A DNA stretch of 9,619 nucleotides. Source: Candidatus Margulisiibacteriota bacterium. GTDB taxonomy: Bacteria > Margulisbacteria > WOR-1 > O2-12-FULL-45-9. The position numbers were made by a program, and so were the translations under genes. A model generated the notes under the pieces. The model did no database searches, was not told the DNA's origin, and saw only the letters and a list, made by a program, of their open reading frames with translations. Shown piece after piece: positions 1 to 6,842 of this stretch; within the stretch, counting starts at the first letter, position 1; every line of letters starts with the position of its first letter. The stretch lies in the NCBI GenBank assembly GCA_028714935.1, contig JAQTLJ010000034.1, positions 1 through 9,619 on the forward strand, written 5' to 3'.

Positions 1-690
1 GATCAGCGCGGTGACGCAGGTGCCGATATTGGCCCCGAACATCAGGGCAACGGCGGTGTTCAGGTCAATGATCCCTTCCATCCCCATGGCAATGACCAGG
101 CCGGAAGTGGCCGAACTGCTCTGGATGATCCCGGTAAAGACCATCCCGATCAAGATCCCCAGGATCGGCGTCCGGCCGAATTTGGCGAATATTTCGATAA
201 TGAAGGGGGCGGATTTGAGGGATTCGACCCCATCCTTCATGATATTCATCCCGAGGAAAAGGATGCCCAGGCCGAGTATTGCCTCGCCATAATTGCTGAC
301 CCGCTTGTTGTTCCCGCCGAGGAACATCATCAGGAATCCGAGGCCGATGATCAGCAAAGAATACTGTCCGATGGGAAAGGCAACGATCTGGGCAGTGATA
401 GTGGTCCCGATGTCCGCCCCAAGGATGATCCCGGCCGATTGTTCCAGGCTAAGCAGGCCGGCGTTGATCAGGCCGACCACGGTCACGGTGGTGACGCTGC
501 TGCTCTGGATAACGGAAGTGATCGCTCCGCCGGTCACGAGGCCGCGGAGCGGGCTCCGGGTCGCCGCCTCCAGGGCATTTTTCATCTGCTCCCCCGCCGC
601 CTTCTGCATCCCCTCCGAGAGCAGAATCATCCCATATAAAAAGAGGGCTAATCCTCCGATCAGCCCAAAAGCGAATTGCCCAATGTCCAT
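1..690 (-). CDS. Na+/phosphate cotransporter family protein (NptA/PF02690 type), C-terminus cut by window edge
   Basis: Reading the minus strand from an ATG at 690 gives 230 uninterrupted residues running off the left edge. The protein has the signature inverted repeats of the Na/Pi-cotransporter II family: QSSSVTT (residues 62-68) followed by GADIGTT (91-97), and again QSSSAT (190-195) followed by GANIGTC (219-225). The first 30 residues (a glycine-rich hydrophobic helix, then SEGMQKAAGEQM) look like the usual family N-terminus, which fixes the start. Bacterial members are commonly about 540 residues with a PhoU-like C-terminal domain, so more than half is missing here and that domain cannot be checked. 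Expected role: Na+-driven phosphate movement across the inner membrane. It follows hypA after 50 bases and has a promoter-like sequence of its own, so it is probably not part of the hydrogenase operon proper. Family assignment is firm; substrate is inferred from the family. Confidence 0.93.
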   Translation of the reverse strand, partial: MDIGQFAFGLIGGLALFLYGMILLSEGMQKAAGEQMKNALEAATRSPLRGLVTGGAITSVIQSSSVTTVTVVGLINAGLLSLEQSAGIILGADIGTTITAQIVAFPIGQYSLLIIGLGFLMMFLGGNNKRVSNYGEAILGLGILFLGMNIMKDGVESLKSAPFIIEIFAKFGRTPILGILIGMVFTGIIQSSSATSGLVIAMGMEGIIDLNTAVALMFGANIGTCVTALI

Positions 691-698
691 ACTGCTTA

Positions 699-728
699 AT
701 TATACCTCGCAGCGGGGGGAGAAGCCAA
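699..728 (-). promoter_or_regulatory. Putative sigma-70 promoter of the Na+/Pi cotransporter gene, possibly giving a leaderless mRNA
   Basis: On the minus strand a perfect TATAAT (704-699) lies 18 bases downstream of TTGGCT (728-723), a 4/6 match to TTGACA. Only 8 bases separate the -10 box from the ATG at 690. Transcription would therefore start at, or one or two bases before, the start codon. The only SD-like string (GAGG) lies upstream of the -10 box and 14 or more bases from the ATG, so it would not be in such a transcript. The promoter is inferred from sequence alone. Confidence 0.5.
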
Positions 729-740
729 GCCTCGTTTTTC

Positions 741-1067
741 CTATGCTTTTAACTCTTGGATGATCAGCTCATTGCCGGAAACGACCTGGATGTTGGTCGA
801 GCCGCACTTTTCGCAATCGAGCCGCATTGTCTTCGGGCTAAACTCTGTTTTGCAGTCAGCGCAAGCGGTCTTGACCGGGACAACTTCGATCTCCAGCTTG
901 ATCCCGCCGGAAATATCCGCGAACAGTTCCAACAGTTCTTCCAGGTGGGTAAAGCGCGCCTGCCCGAGCTGGACCTTTGCGTATGAAATCTTAGTTCTTA
1001 GTTCCTTAGTTCTTGCTTCTTCTTGTATTTTCCGCAAAATATCCTGGGCCAGATGAAGCTCATGCAT
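741..1067 (-). CDS. hypA: HypA, [NiFe] hydrogenase nickel-insertion protein
   Basis: A 108-residue protein, within the normal 110-120 residue size of HypA/HybF. It begins Met-His-Glu, the invariant N-terminus in which His2 and Glu3 help bind nickel. Cys69/Cys72 and Cys85/Cys88 form the two CxxC pairs of the structural zinc site. HypA works with HypB to deliver Ni2+ to the hydrogenase large-subunit precursor in the cytoplasm. Its gene starts 6 bases after the stop of the NuoI-like gene and is the last gene of the hydrogenase operon, so the large subunit and its maturation factor are made together. No other hyp gene lies in the window. The segment around residues 17-28 (EEARTKELRTKI) is encoded by a heptameric repeat (991-1012), though the linker is not longer than usual. 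Identification is secure. Confidence 0.96.
   Translation of the reverse strand: MHELHLAQDILRKIQEEARTKELRTKISYAKVQLGQARFTHLEELLELFADISGGIKLEIEVVPVKTACADCKTEFSPKTMRLDCEKCGSTNIQVVSGNELIIQELKA
991..1012. repeat. Heptameric tandem repeat (TTAGTTC, three copies) inside hypA
   Basis: Plus-strand TTAGTTC occurs at 991-997 and 998-1004, then after one extra C at 1006-1012. On the coding strand this reads as GAACTAA-type units and specifies the RTKELRTKI segment of HypA. The unit is AT-rich compared with its surroundings. It closely resembles the GAACGAG units at 6850-6863. Confidence 0.75.
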
Positions 1068-1073
1068 GGGGAC

Positions 1074-1673
1074 TTACCACTGCTCTTTGAGGATCATCTC
1101 GCGGCGGCAGTTAGGGCAAAGGAGCTTGAGGTGTCCGGCGCGCGGATGAGGGCTGCTCTCCCCGCGCTGCTTTTCCAGAAGTTTAAGTTCATCATGCCGC
1201 GCCAACAGCAGCGTGGGATTAGCGTAAAGAAGAGGGCCGACCTTTTTGGCCAGGAACTTCAAATGATCAAGGCAGCCGACAATTCCACCACAGTGCTCGC
1301 AGATAACCAGCTCTTTAATGCTCTGGGACTTGCCTTCCCGGCGGTTAAACTCGGCCAGCTCATACTCTTTCGTCAGCTTGATCCCTTTTTCGGTGATACA
1401 GGCCCGCTCACACTGCTGACAGAAAATACAGATTTCCCAGTGATGCGTTAATACCCTTTGCTTCTTTTCCCTGTCATCAACATAATCGATCGCCCGGGCG
1501 GGGCAAACTTCATAACAGGCGAGACAGCCGACACAGTCTGTTTCCGAAAACTGCGGACAGCCGCGGAAACCGTCGGGCGGTATAACCTTTTCCCGGGGAT
1601 ATTTCCCGGTATAAGCCCGCGAAAAGAGCGATTTAAGCGCTTCGCCCAGTTCTCTAATTTTTGGCAGCCTCAT
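1074..1673 (-). CDS. NuoI/HyfH/EchF-type 4Fe-4S ferredoxin subunit of group 4 hydrogenase, with extra four-Cys C-terminal tail
   Basis: A 199-residue soluble subunit expected to carry electrons from the donor to the NuoB-like subunit. Two 4Fe-4S binding motifs are visible: C47-C50-C53-C57 followed by Pro, and C82-C85-C88-C92, where the usual Pro after the last Cys is replaced by Ile. The opening (residues 34-46, DGFRGCPQF region) matches NuoI/HycF-type subunits. Beyond about residue 120 there is a further domain with two CxxC pairs, C125/C128 and C186/C189, plus C134, which looks like a zinc-ribbon or rubredoxin-like knuckle. HycF/HyfH proteins are recalled to have a comparable C-terminal CxxC extension. 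The ATG at 1673 directly abuts the TAG of the upstream antiporter gene, with a good SD (GGGAGGG) 6 bases upstream. hypA follows after 6 bases. Family and role are confident; the metal bound by the tail is inferred. Confidence 0.92.
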   Translation of the reverse strand: MRLPKIRELGEALKSLFSRAYTGKYPREKVIPPDGFRGCPQFSETDCVGCLACYEVCPARAIDYVDDREKKQRVLTHHWEICIFCQQCERACITEKGIKLTKEYELAEFNRREGKSQSIKELVICEHCGGIVGCLDHLKFLAKKVGPLLYANPTLLLARHDELKLLEKQRGESSPHPRAGHLKLLCPNCRREMILKEQW

Positions 1674-3140
1674 CTATTGCCCTCCCAATATCATCCGGCT
1701 GTAGCCGAGCCCGTTCATCAAGGCAACAACCGCCGGATTGATCACAATGCCGACTGCATAAGGTAAAAGTAGCCCTACCAGTAAACAAAGCAGAGCTAAA
1801 ACAATCATTGCAGCACACATTGGCCAGGGCGCATCCCTCAGATCCTCGAATCCCTGTTTGACCTTTTCAAAGAAAGCGTACTTTTGGACCTTAAGGAAAG
1901 AAGACAGGGTCAAGATGCTGCCAATAATGGCCGCCAGGGCAAACCACAATTTTCCGGCCTGAATGCAGGCTAAGATTATGAACAGCTTGCTCCAGAATCC
2001 ATTGAAGGGCGGGACTCCCGCGATCGACATTGAAGCAATTAATGAAGTGGCGGCAGTAACAGGCATCTTCCGGGAAAGACCGCCCATCTGCTTCAAGTCG
2101 CGCGTGCCGGCCTGATGCTCAATTGCCCCGGCATTCAGAAACAGCAGGGATTTAAAAATGGCATGGTTCAAAAGGTGGAATAAGCCGCCCATGATCCCCA
2201 GCGGAGTTGCCAGGCCCACGCCGAGAACAACATAGCCGATCTGGGAAATGCTGTGATAGGCCAGCAAGCGCTTAAAGTCCCATTGCCACAGGGCCAGCAG
2301 AACCCCGGCCAGGATAGAAACGATCCCCAGCACCATCAAGATCAAAGAAATTTGCGGACTGATGCCGAGCACGTTATATATGATCCTGACGATAGCGTAT
2401 ATCCCCAACGCCTTGATCAGCACGCCGGACAGGGTGGCCGAGATCGGAGCCGGAGCGGCAGTGTGGGCATCCGGCAGCCAGGAATGGAACGGGACCAGCG
2501 CCGCTTTCATTCCAAATCCGGCCAGGAAAAGCGCCGTAATGAATCCCTTGGCAAAGTTCGCGTTCGCCGGCAGGTGCCTTGATATCTCCGCCAGATTGGA
2601 GGTGCCGGTCAGAGCATAAACCAAGCCGATCCCGAAAAGGATCATTAAAGAAGCGACCGACCCGATGATCAAGTACCGAATGGAGGCTTCCAGTTCCTCC
2701 GCCTGGGTGCCGAAAGCGACCAGGGCATAAGTTGAGATCGCCGCCATTTCCAGGAAAACGAACAGGCTAAAAAGGTCTCCGGTCAGGATCACTCCGGCCA
2801 TGCCGGCCAGCATTAAAAAGTAAAGGGTATAATATTTTTCCCTGCCGGTATATTTCTGCATATAGGAGAATGAATAGATGGTGACAAAAAAGGCGACGAC
2901 AGTTACCGCCAGGAGCAACAGCTGGCTCAAGCCATCCAACACCAGGTTAACGCCAAACTTATATTGGAGCATTAAATTGGAAGGGCGGGACCAATATAAG
3001 GCGATTGTTGCGCCTAAAAGATACAGAGTCGCCAGAAAACTAATTATCTCCGGCAGTTTCCGGGAGAGCCTGGCAGCCGGTATCATGATAAAAGCAGCCG
3101 CCAGCGGCACTATTATAAATAATGGTAAAAGGATGTTCAT
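1674..3140 (-). CDS. NuoN/MrpD/HyfF-type proton-translocating antiporter-like membrane subunit
   Basis: A 488-residue polytopic membrane protein of the Proton_antipo_M family, about 14 predicted helices. It keeps the charged residues expected of a working antiporter module: Glu131 in the TM5 region (FLEMAAISTY), Lys212 in GMKAALVPFHSWLPDAH, His219, Lys243 (LIKALG), Lys290 in the FKRLLAYHSISQIGY motif, Lys330 after NHAIF and Lys417 in the late helix. It should form one ion channel of the membrane arm, coupling electron flow to H+ or Na+ movement. It is a paralogue of the 593-residue subunit at 5667-3886: both share NHAI(F/Y)KS and SI(A/S)GVPPFNGF. It lacks the NuoL C-terminal lateral helix. 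The start ATG overlaps the stop of the NuoK-like gene by 4 bases, with GGAG 9 bases upstream. NuoM, NuoN and MrpD are hard to separate by eye. Confidence 0.93.
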   Translation of the reverse strand: MNILLPLFIIVPLAAAFIMIPAARLSRKLPEIISFLATLYLLGATIALYWSRPSNLMLQYKFGVNLVLDGLSQLLLLAVTVVAFFVTIYSFSYMQKYTGREKYYTLYFLMLAGMAGVILTGDLFSLFVFLEMAAISTYALVAFGTQAEELEASIRYLIIGSVASLMILFGIGLVYALTGTSNLAEISRHLPANANFAKGFITALFLAGFGMKAALVPFHSWLPDAHTAAPAPISATLSGVLIKALGIYAIVRIIYNVLGISPQISLILMVLGIVSILAGVLLALWQWDFKRLLAYHSISQIGYVVLGVGLATPLGIMGGLFHLLNHAIFKSLLFLNAGAIEHQAGTRDLKQMGGLSRKMPVTAATSLIASMSIAGVPPFNGFWSKLFIILACIQAGKLWFALAAIIGSILTLSSFLKVQKYAFFEKVKQGFEDLRDAPWPMCAAMIVLALLCLLVGLLLPYAVGIVINPAVVALMNGLGYSRMILGGQ

Positions 3141-3421
3141 CCTTTAAGTCTCCTCATTTGCGAAATATCGAGTGTCCCATAGCGGCCGTAGAGGCGCCTG
3201 ACAAGCGCCACAATAACGATCGTCGTTGCCAGGCCTGTCAAAGCGGCAACCTGCGCCAAATAGTCCTCGCCGCCCCGCCACGGTGCCGAAGCGACAAAGA
3301 AAAGCGTGATCGCGTACTCCATGATAATTATCCCGATCGCGATCTTGATCAGATCGCGCTTCACCGCGACACAGTACAAACCAATGGATAAAAGCAGCGC
3401 GGCAACAAAAAAGGTCATCAT
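3137..3421 (-). CDS. NuoK/MrpC/MbhG-type small membrane subunit
   Basis: A 94-residue protein with three predicted membrane helices, the usual size for NuoK/MrpC. After the first helix comes KRDLIKIAIG (21-30), then Glu35 in the second helix, matching the conserved buried Glu of NuoK. The third helix segment, YLAQVAALTGLATTIVIVAL (54-73), corresponds to the DPLPQALVLTAIVI region of MrpC, with the typical YGTLD after it (81-85). It should sit between the NuoJ-like subunit and the antiporter-like subunits and take part in ion transfer. Its ATG overlaps the upstream stop by 4 bases, with AAGGAGG 7 bases ahead. A second ATG follows immediately, so the start could be one codon later. Confidence 0.9.
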   Translation of the reverse strand: MMTFFVAALLLSIGLYCVAVKRDLIKIAIGIIIMEYAITLFFVASAPWRGGEDYLAQVAALTGLATTIVIVALVRRLYGRYGTLDISQMRRLKG

Positions 3422-3879
3422 CCCCCCGCCTCCTTGTCTTTGCCCTTTGGCCGGAGGACAGCAGCTGCGCCAACGACCGCCCCAAAAACCACCCCGGCAA
3501 CCCCCAGCAGGTTAAACAGGTTTAAGGCCAAGAACCTTTGTACATTGGCCCCGGCGCCCGGCAAATTCCGGAAAAGATCGAACGAAAACCAGGTAAAAAC
3601 AACTACTAAGATGACCGCCGCCAGATAATTTAACAGCGCCCAACCTTTTTGTATTTCTTTTTCTCCGGTCGCCTGTGTAAATTTTAGCAGGCTAAGCAAT
3701 AAAGCCACTTCGATCGCCAGCTGGATGAGGGCAAGATCAAAAGAGCCCAGGAGCAGGAATGTTACGCACAGCAATAATCCCATGATGCCGAATGCGACCA
3801 CAGAATTGAAGATCTTGCGGCTTTCAACCGCGGCCAGCGCCGCTAAAACCGCTATAACCAATAAAATGTTCACTACCAT
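3418..3879 (-). CDS. NuoJ / MbhD-MbhE (MrpA C-terminal) type membrane subunit
   Basis: A 153-residue protein with about five predicted helices (roughly 3-21, 24-44, 46-67, 79-103, 117-142), the topology of NuoJ and of the fused MbhD-MbhE region of MrpA. Residues 19-60 (ESRKIFNSVVAFGIMGLL, then LGSFDLALIQLAIEVAL) resemble the MbhD/DUF4040 motif in which LGAPDVALTEA is usual; here the Pro is Phe and the Thr-Glu is Ile-Gln. The second half resembles MbhE but lacks the usual DTLGE-type motif. The reading frame can start at a TTG (3882), but the ATG at 3879 has GAGG about 9 bases upstream and is preferred. It lies 6 bases after the 593-residue antiporter gene and overlaps the NuoK-like gene by 4 bases, the J-K order of complex I. 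The tail RPKGKDKEAGG is cytoplasmic-looking. Confidence 0.82.
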   Translation of the reverse strand: MVVNILLVIAVLAALAAVESRKIFNSVVAFGIMGLLLCVTFLLLGSFDLALIQLAIEVALLLSLLKFTQATGEKEIQKGWALLNYLAAVILVVVFTWFSFDLFRNLPGAGANVQRFLALNLFNLLGVAGVVFGAVVGAAAVLRPKGKDKEAGG

Positions 3880-3885
3880 CAATTA

Positions 3886-5667
3886 TTACCTCGCCAGGAA
3901 TAAAAGCAACACGACCAATCCCATTAACAACCAGACCAGATAGGTCTGCAGCAAACCGTTATGCAGCCAGCTCAGCCAGCCGGCAACAGCAAAAGCCGCT
4001 TGCCGGCCAAGCTCATAAACATCAAAATACTTTTTTTCTGCGGTTTTGTAAATTAAGTTCAGCGGCCCCCAGCTCTTTATTGAATCGTAAAACTCATTGC
4101 CAGTGACCTTGATCTCTTCTTCTTTTAACAGTTCGCCTCCGGTAAACGCCGGCTTGACCGTTACCTTTTTAACCCGGCCAAGAGCATAAATGAGCAGGCC
4201 CAGCAGCAGGCCGGACAGAAGAAGCAGGGTTGCCATGCCCGGCTCCCAGACGCCGGTGAACCGATAAAATTGGATATTCGGAAAAACAAGATATTTTAAC
4301 GGGATCTGCGCCGCCAATAGCCCAAAGACAACGCAGAGAGCCGCCAGCACGGCCAATGGCAGCCACATCATCCAGGAAACTTCCCTGGTTTTTCCGGTCG
4401 TTTCGGACCATTGCCCGAGAAAAACAGCGTGTGTTAATTTAACAAAGCTTGCCAGCGTAAAAGCCGAGCCGAACATGGCCGCCACCAGCCAGATGATCCA
4501 ATAAGGGCTGATCTTCCCCAGCTGGACGATCGCTTGGTAGATCATCCATTTAGAGATAAACCCGTTAAAGGGAGGGACTCCGGAGATCGATAGGGCGGCG
4601 ATCAAAAAAGCAGTAAAAGTGATCGGCATGAATTTTGCCAGACCGCCTAACTTCTCAAGATCGGTCGTCCCGGCTTTCTGCTCTACCGCGCCACCGCATA
4701 AGAACAGGCACGATTTATAGATCGCGTGATTGAACATATGAAAAATGCCGCCCGCTACTCCCAGCGGCGTTCCGGTGCCGATACCCAGAACCATATAACC
4801 AACTTGCGAGACCGCATGGAAGGAAAGCAGTTTTTTCAGATCGTGCTGGACCAGCGCTCCCATAACCGCCGCAATAATGGTAATTGAACCGCAGGCCAGC
4901 AAAAATAGAGAAACAGGCGAATTCGGCACAATCTGGAAAACATCAAAGCAAATCCTGGAGAAAAGATAGATTCCCAAGAGCTTATCAAGCGAGGCCGGCA
5001 GCAGGGCCATGACCGAAGCTGGAGCAAACTCGGCGGAATCGGGGATCCAGCTGTGGAAAGGCATCACCCCGGCTTTGGCAAAGGCGCCGGCCGCCAACGC
5101 CAAAAAAGCCACGATCGAATAAACATTGTTCAAGGGGAGCGGGCTCGGGCCGATCTGCAGACTTCTGGTCATGACCCAGACTATCCCTATCCCCATGATC
5201 ATCATGGCGTCTGCTCCGCCAACCAGGATAAGCGTCTTCTTGGCGGCGCCAGCGCCAGCTGAGCTGCCGATGCCGATCAACATGTATAACGGGATGCCCA
5301 TCATTCCCCAGAAAAAGAGCAAATTAAGAAAATCGGCGGCGAAAAGGGCGCCGGCCGCTGATCCCAAAGTGATCAAAATATAAGCGTAGTATTCGCCCAG
5401 CCGTTCCTTGCCTTCCATATACTTAAATGAATACAGCGTTATCAATAAAGTGAAAAATGCAGCAGCTAGAAATATGCCGGCGCTGAACGGATATGCTCTC
5501 AGCGATAAGAACTGGGAAACAAGCTGCCCGGCCAAAAATATCTTTATGGCCAAGGTAAATATCCCTAATGAAACCAGCAATGCTAGCCATTTTGCCGCCC
5601 GTTTAAAAACAAAACAGAGCAGCGCCATAATGAGCGGCGCAAAAACTGCGATCGTTAAGTCGTTCAT
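3886..5667 (-). CDS. NuoL/MrpA/HyfB-type antiporter-like membrane subunit with C-terminal lateral helix
   Basis: A 593-residue polytopic membrane protein with the Proton_antipo_M core at about residues 100-420. Visible key residues are Lys198 and His205 in FAKAGVMPFHSWIPD, Lys229 in LPASLDKLLG, His275/Lys278/Lys279 before SFHAVSQVGYM, Lys318 after NHAIY, and Lys410. In the TM5 region, where NuoL-like proteins carry an essential Glu, this protein has FFWGMMGIPLY with Gly121. After about residue 505 there is an amphipathic stretch (FTGGE, FYDSI, FDVYELGR) and a last helix following HNGLLQTYLVW (569-579), the pattern of the NuoL lateral helix and its anchor. It probably forms the distal ion channel. 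Its ATG overlaps the large-subunit stop by 4 bases. MrpA N-terminal domain is an alternative name for the same fold. Confidence 0.92.
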   Translation of the reverse strand: MNDLTIAVFAPLIMALLCFVFKRAAKWLALLVSLGIFTLAIKIFLAGQLVSQFLSLRAYPFSAGIFLAAAFFTLLITLYSFKYMEGKERLGEYYAYILITLGSAAGALFAADFLNLLFFWGMMGIPLYMLIGIGSSAGAGAAKKTLILVGGADAMMIMGIGIVWVMTRSLQIGPSPLPLNNVYSIVAFLALAAGAFAKAGVMPFHSWIPDSAEFAPASVMALLPASLDKLLGIYLFSRICFDVFQIVPNSPVSLFLLACGSITIIAAVMGALVQHDLKKLLSFHAVSQVGYMVLGIGTGTPLGVAGGIFHMFNHAIYKSCLFLCGGAVEQKAGTTDLEKLGGLAKFMPITFTAFLIAALSISGVPPFNGFISKWMIYQAIVQLGKISPYWIIWLVAAMFGSAFTLASFVKLTHAVFLGQWSETTGKTREVSWMMWLPLAVLAALCVVFGLLAAQIPLKYLVFPNIQFYRFTGVWEPGMATLLLLSGLLLGLLIYALGRVKKVTVKPAFTGGELLKEEEIKVTGNEFYDSIKSWGPLNLIYKTAEKKYFDVYELGRQAAFAVAGWLSWLHNGLLQTYLVWLLMGLVVLLLFLAR

Positions 5668-6842
5668 CTTTTCTTTAATCCCTCAGTCTTCTGTTGGCTC
5701 AGTTTAACCAGCTCTTCGCCGGTCAATAAGACCTTCTCTGTTCCCGGCTCAACGACCGCCATCCGTTCAGTACAGCAGTAACACGGATCGACCGCCGCAG
5801 TGATCAAAGCGGCGTCAGCGATCGATTCCCCGATCACAGTTTTTTTGAACGACGGGACGTTCATGAACGACGGCGCGCGGATCTTATGCCGCTCCGGGAA
5901 ATTGGTCCCGTTGGCGCGGATGTAATGGAAAACTTCGCCGCGCGGGGCTTCATGTTGGCCGATCCCCTCCCCCACACCCACCTCCCTAATATCAGCATCG
6001 ATCGGCCCTTTAGGCATCTGTTTCAGACACTGGCGGATGATCTTGACCGATTCCAGGGTTTCCAGCAAGCGGACCGCCGCTTTATCAAAGATGTCGCCGC
6101 TTTCCGTCACAATTATATTCCAGTCAATCCTGTCATAGGCGGCGTACGGGTGGTCTTTGCGGACATCGATCGCCACCCCGGAGGCTCTGGCCACCGGGCC
6201 GACCACGCTCAGGTCAATCGCATCCTGTTTTTTTAAGATGCCGATCCCTTTAAGCCTGGCCTGGATCACCGGATCATCCATGACCGCCTTCGTCAGCATG
6301 GAACAGAATTTTTCAACTTCATCGATCGCTTTCAGCAAGGCCGGGATATCGCTGTCTTTAATGTCGCGCCTGACACCGCCAACTTTAAACATGCCGTAAT
6401 GATTGCGGTTGCCGGAGATCGCCTCAAAAATATCGAGGACCGGCTCGCGGTATTTCCACGCCCACATAAAGACCGTGTTGTAACCGATAAAATGACCCGC
6501 CAACCCCACCCAAAGCAAATGGCTGTGGATCCTCTCAAGATCACCAATGATCGTTCTGATATATTCGGCTCTTTCCGGGATCTGTATGCCAGCTACGTCC
6601 TCGGCCGCCCGCACAAAGGCAAAGGGGTGCGAGGTCGAGCAGATGCCGCAAATTCTTTCCACCAAAAAAGGATCCTGGTCATAAGTTTTGCTCTCCGCCA
6701 GTTTCTCGATCCCCCGGTGGTTGTAGCCGATCCGGACCTCGGCATCAACGATCTTTTCCCCTTCAACGTAAAACTTGAAGAATTCCGGCTCCTCAAGGAG
6801 CGGATGATACGGGCCGATCGGTATTAACGTCTCTTTTCTCAT
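5664..6842 (-). CDS. Group 4 [NiFe] hydrogenase large (catalytic) subunit, EchE/HycE/MbhL type
   Basis: A 392-residue protein homologous to NuoD but with the complete nickel-binding set of a true hydrogenase: RICGICSTSH (Cys65, Cys68, His72) near the N-terminus and DPCYCCTERM (Cys354, Cys357) near the C-terminus. NuoD proteins have lost these cysteines. It should hold the Ni-Fe(CN)2CO centre that reduces protons or oxidises H2. A 32-residue tail follows Arg360, where HycI-type proteases cut after nickel insertion, so the protein is probably made as a precursor. Unlike HycE, the NuoC-like domain is not fused but encoded just upstream. The ATG overlaps the NuoC-like stop by one base (TGATG); its ribosome binding region is made of the GAACGAG repeat. 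hypA in the same operon fits a nickel enzyme. The group 4 assignment comes from size, motif style and neighbours; the exact subgroup is not determined. Confidence 0.97.
   Translation of the reverse strand: MRKETLIPIGPYHPLLEEPEFFKFYVEGEKIVDAEVRIGYNHRGIEKLAESKTYDQDPFLVERICGICSTSHPFAFVRAAEDVAGIQIPERAEYIRTIIGDLERIHSHLLWVGLAGHFIGYNTVFMWAWKYREPVLDIFEAISGNRNHYGMFKVGGVRRDIKDSDIPALLKAIDEVEKFCSMLTKAVMDDPVIQARLKGIGILKKQDAIDLSVVGPVARASGVAIDVRKDHPYAAYDRIDWNIIVTESGDIFDKAAVRLLETLESVKIIRQCLKQMPKGPIDADIREVGVGEGIGQHEAPRGEVFHYIRANGTNFPERHKIRAPSFMNVPSFKKTVIGESIADAALITAAVDPCYCCTERMAVVEPGTEKVLLTGEELVKLSQQKTEGLKKR

Noticed and set aside
691..740. Possible rho-independent terminator between hypA and the cotransporter gene
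   Set aside because: Only a 5-bp stem with a G-T pair (GAGGC/GCTTC) is visible and no T-run follows it on the coding strand.
11..763. Long plus-strand open frames (11-292, 293-763)
   Set aside because: They are antisense to the Na+/Pi cotransporter, whose minus-strand reading has clear family motifs; the plus translations are Pro/Arg/Ile-rich with no recognisable domain.
756..1451. Plus-strand open frames opposite hypA and the NuoI-like gene (756-986, 760-1056, 1023-1451)
   Set aside because: They mirror well-identified minus-strand genes and cross the hypA/NuoI-like junction; no coding signature of their own.
3144..3500. Alternative minus-strand frame of 118 residues overlapping the NuoK-like and NuoJ-like genes
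   Set aside because: Arg- and Cys-rich translation without membrane helices; the two overlapping frames have correct family sequence and translational-coupling starts.
1674..5667. Duplication between the two antiporter genes as a recent repeat
   Set aside because: They share protein motifs, but identity is confined to conserved segments and differs at the DNA level; this is ancient paralogy.
6399..6827. 142-residue plus-strand frame opposite the hydrogenase large subunit
   Set aside because: It is the antisense shadow of the catalytic gene, which has full Ni-binding motifs; the long open frame follows from GC-rich codon third positions.
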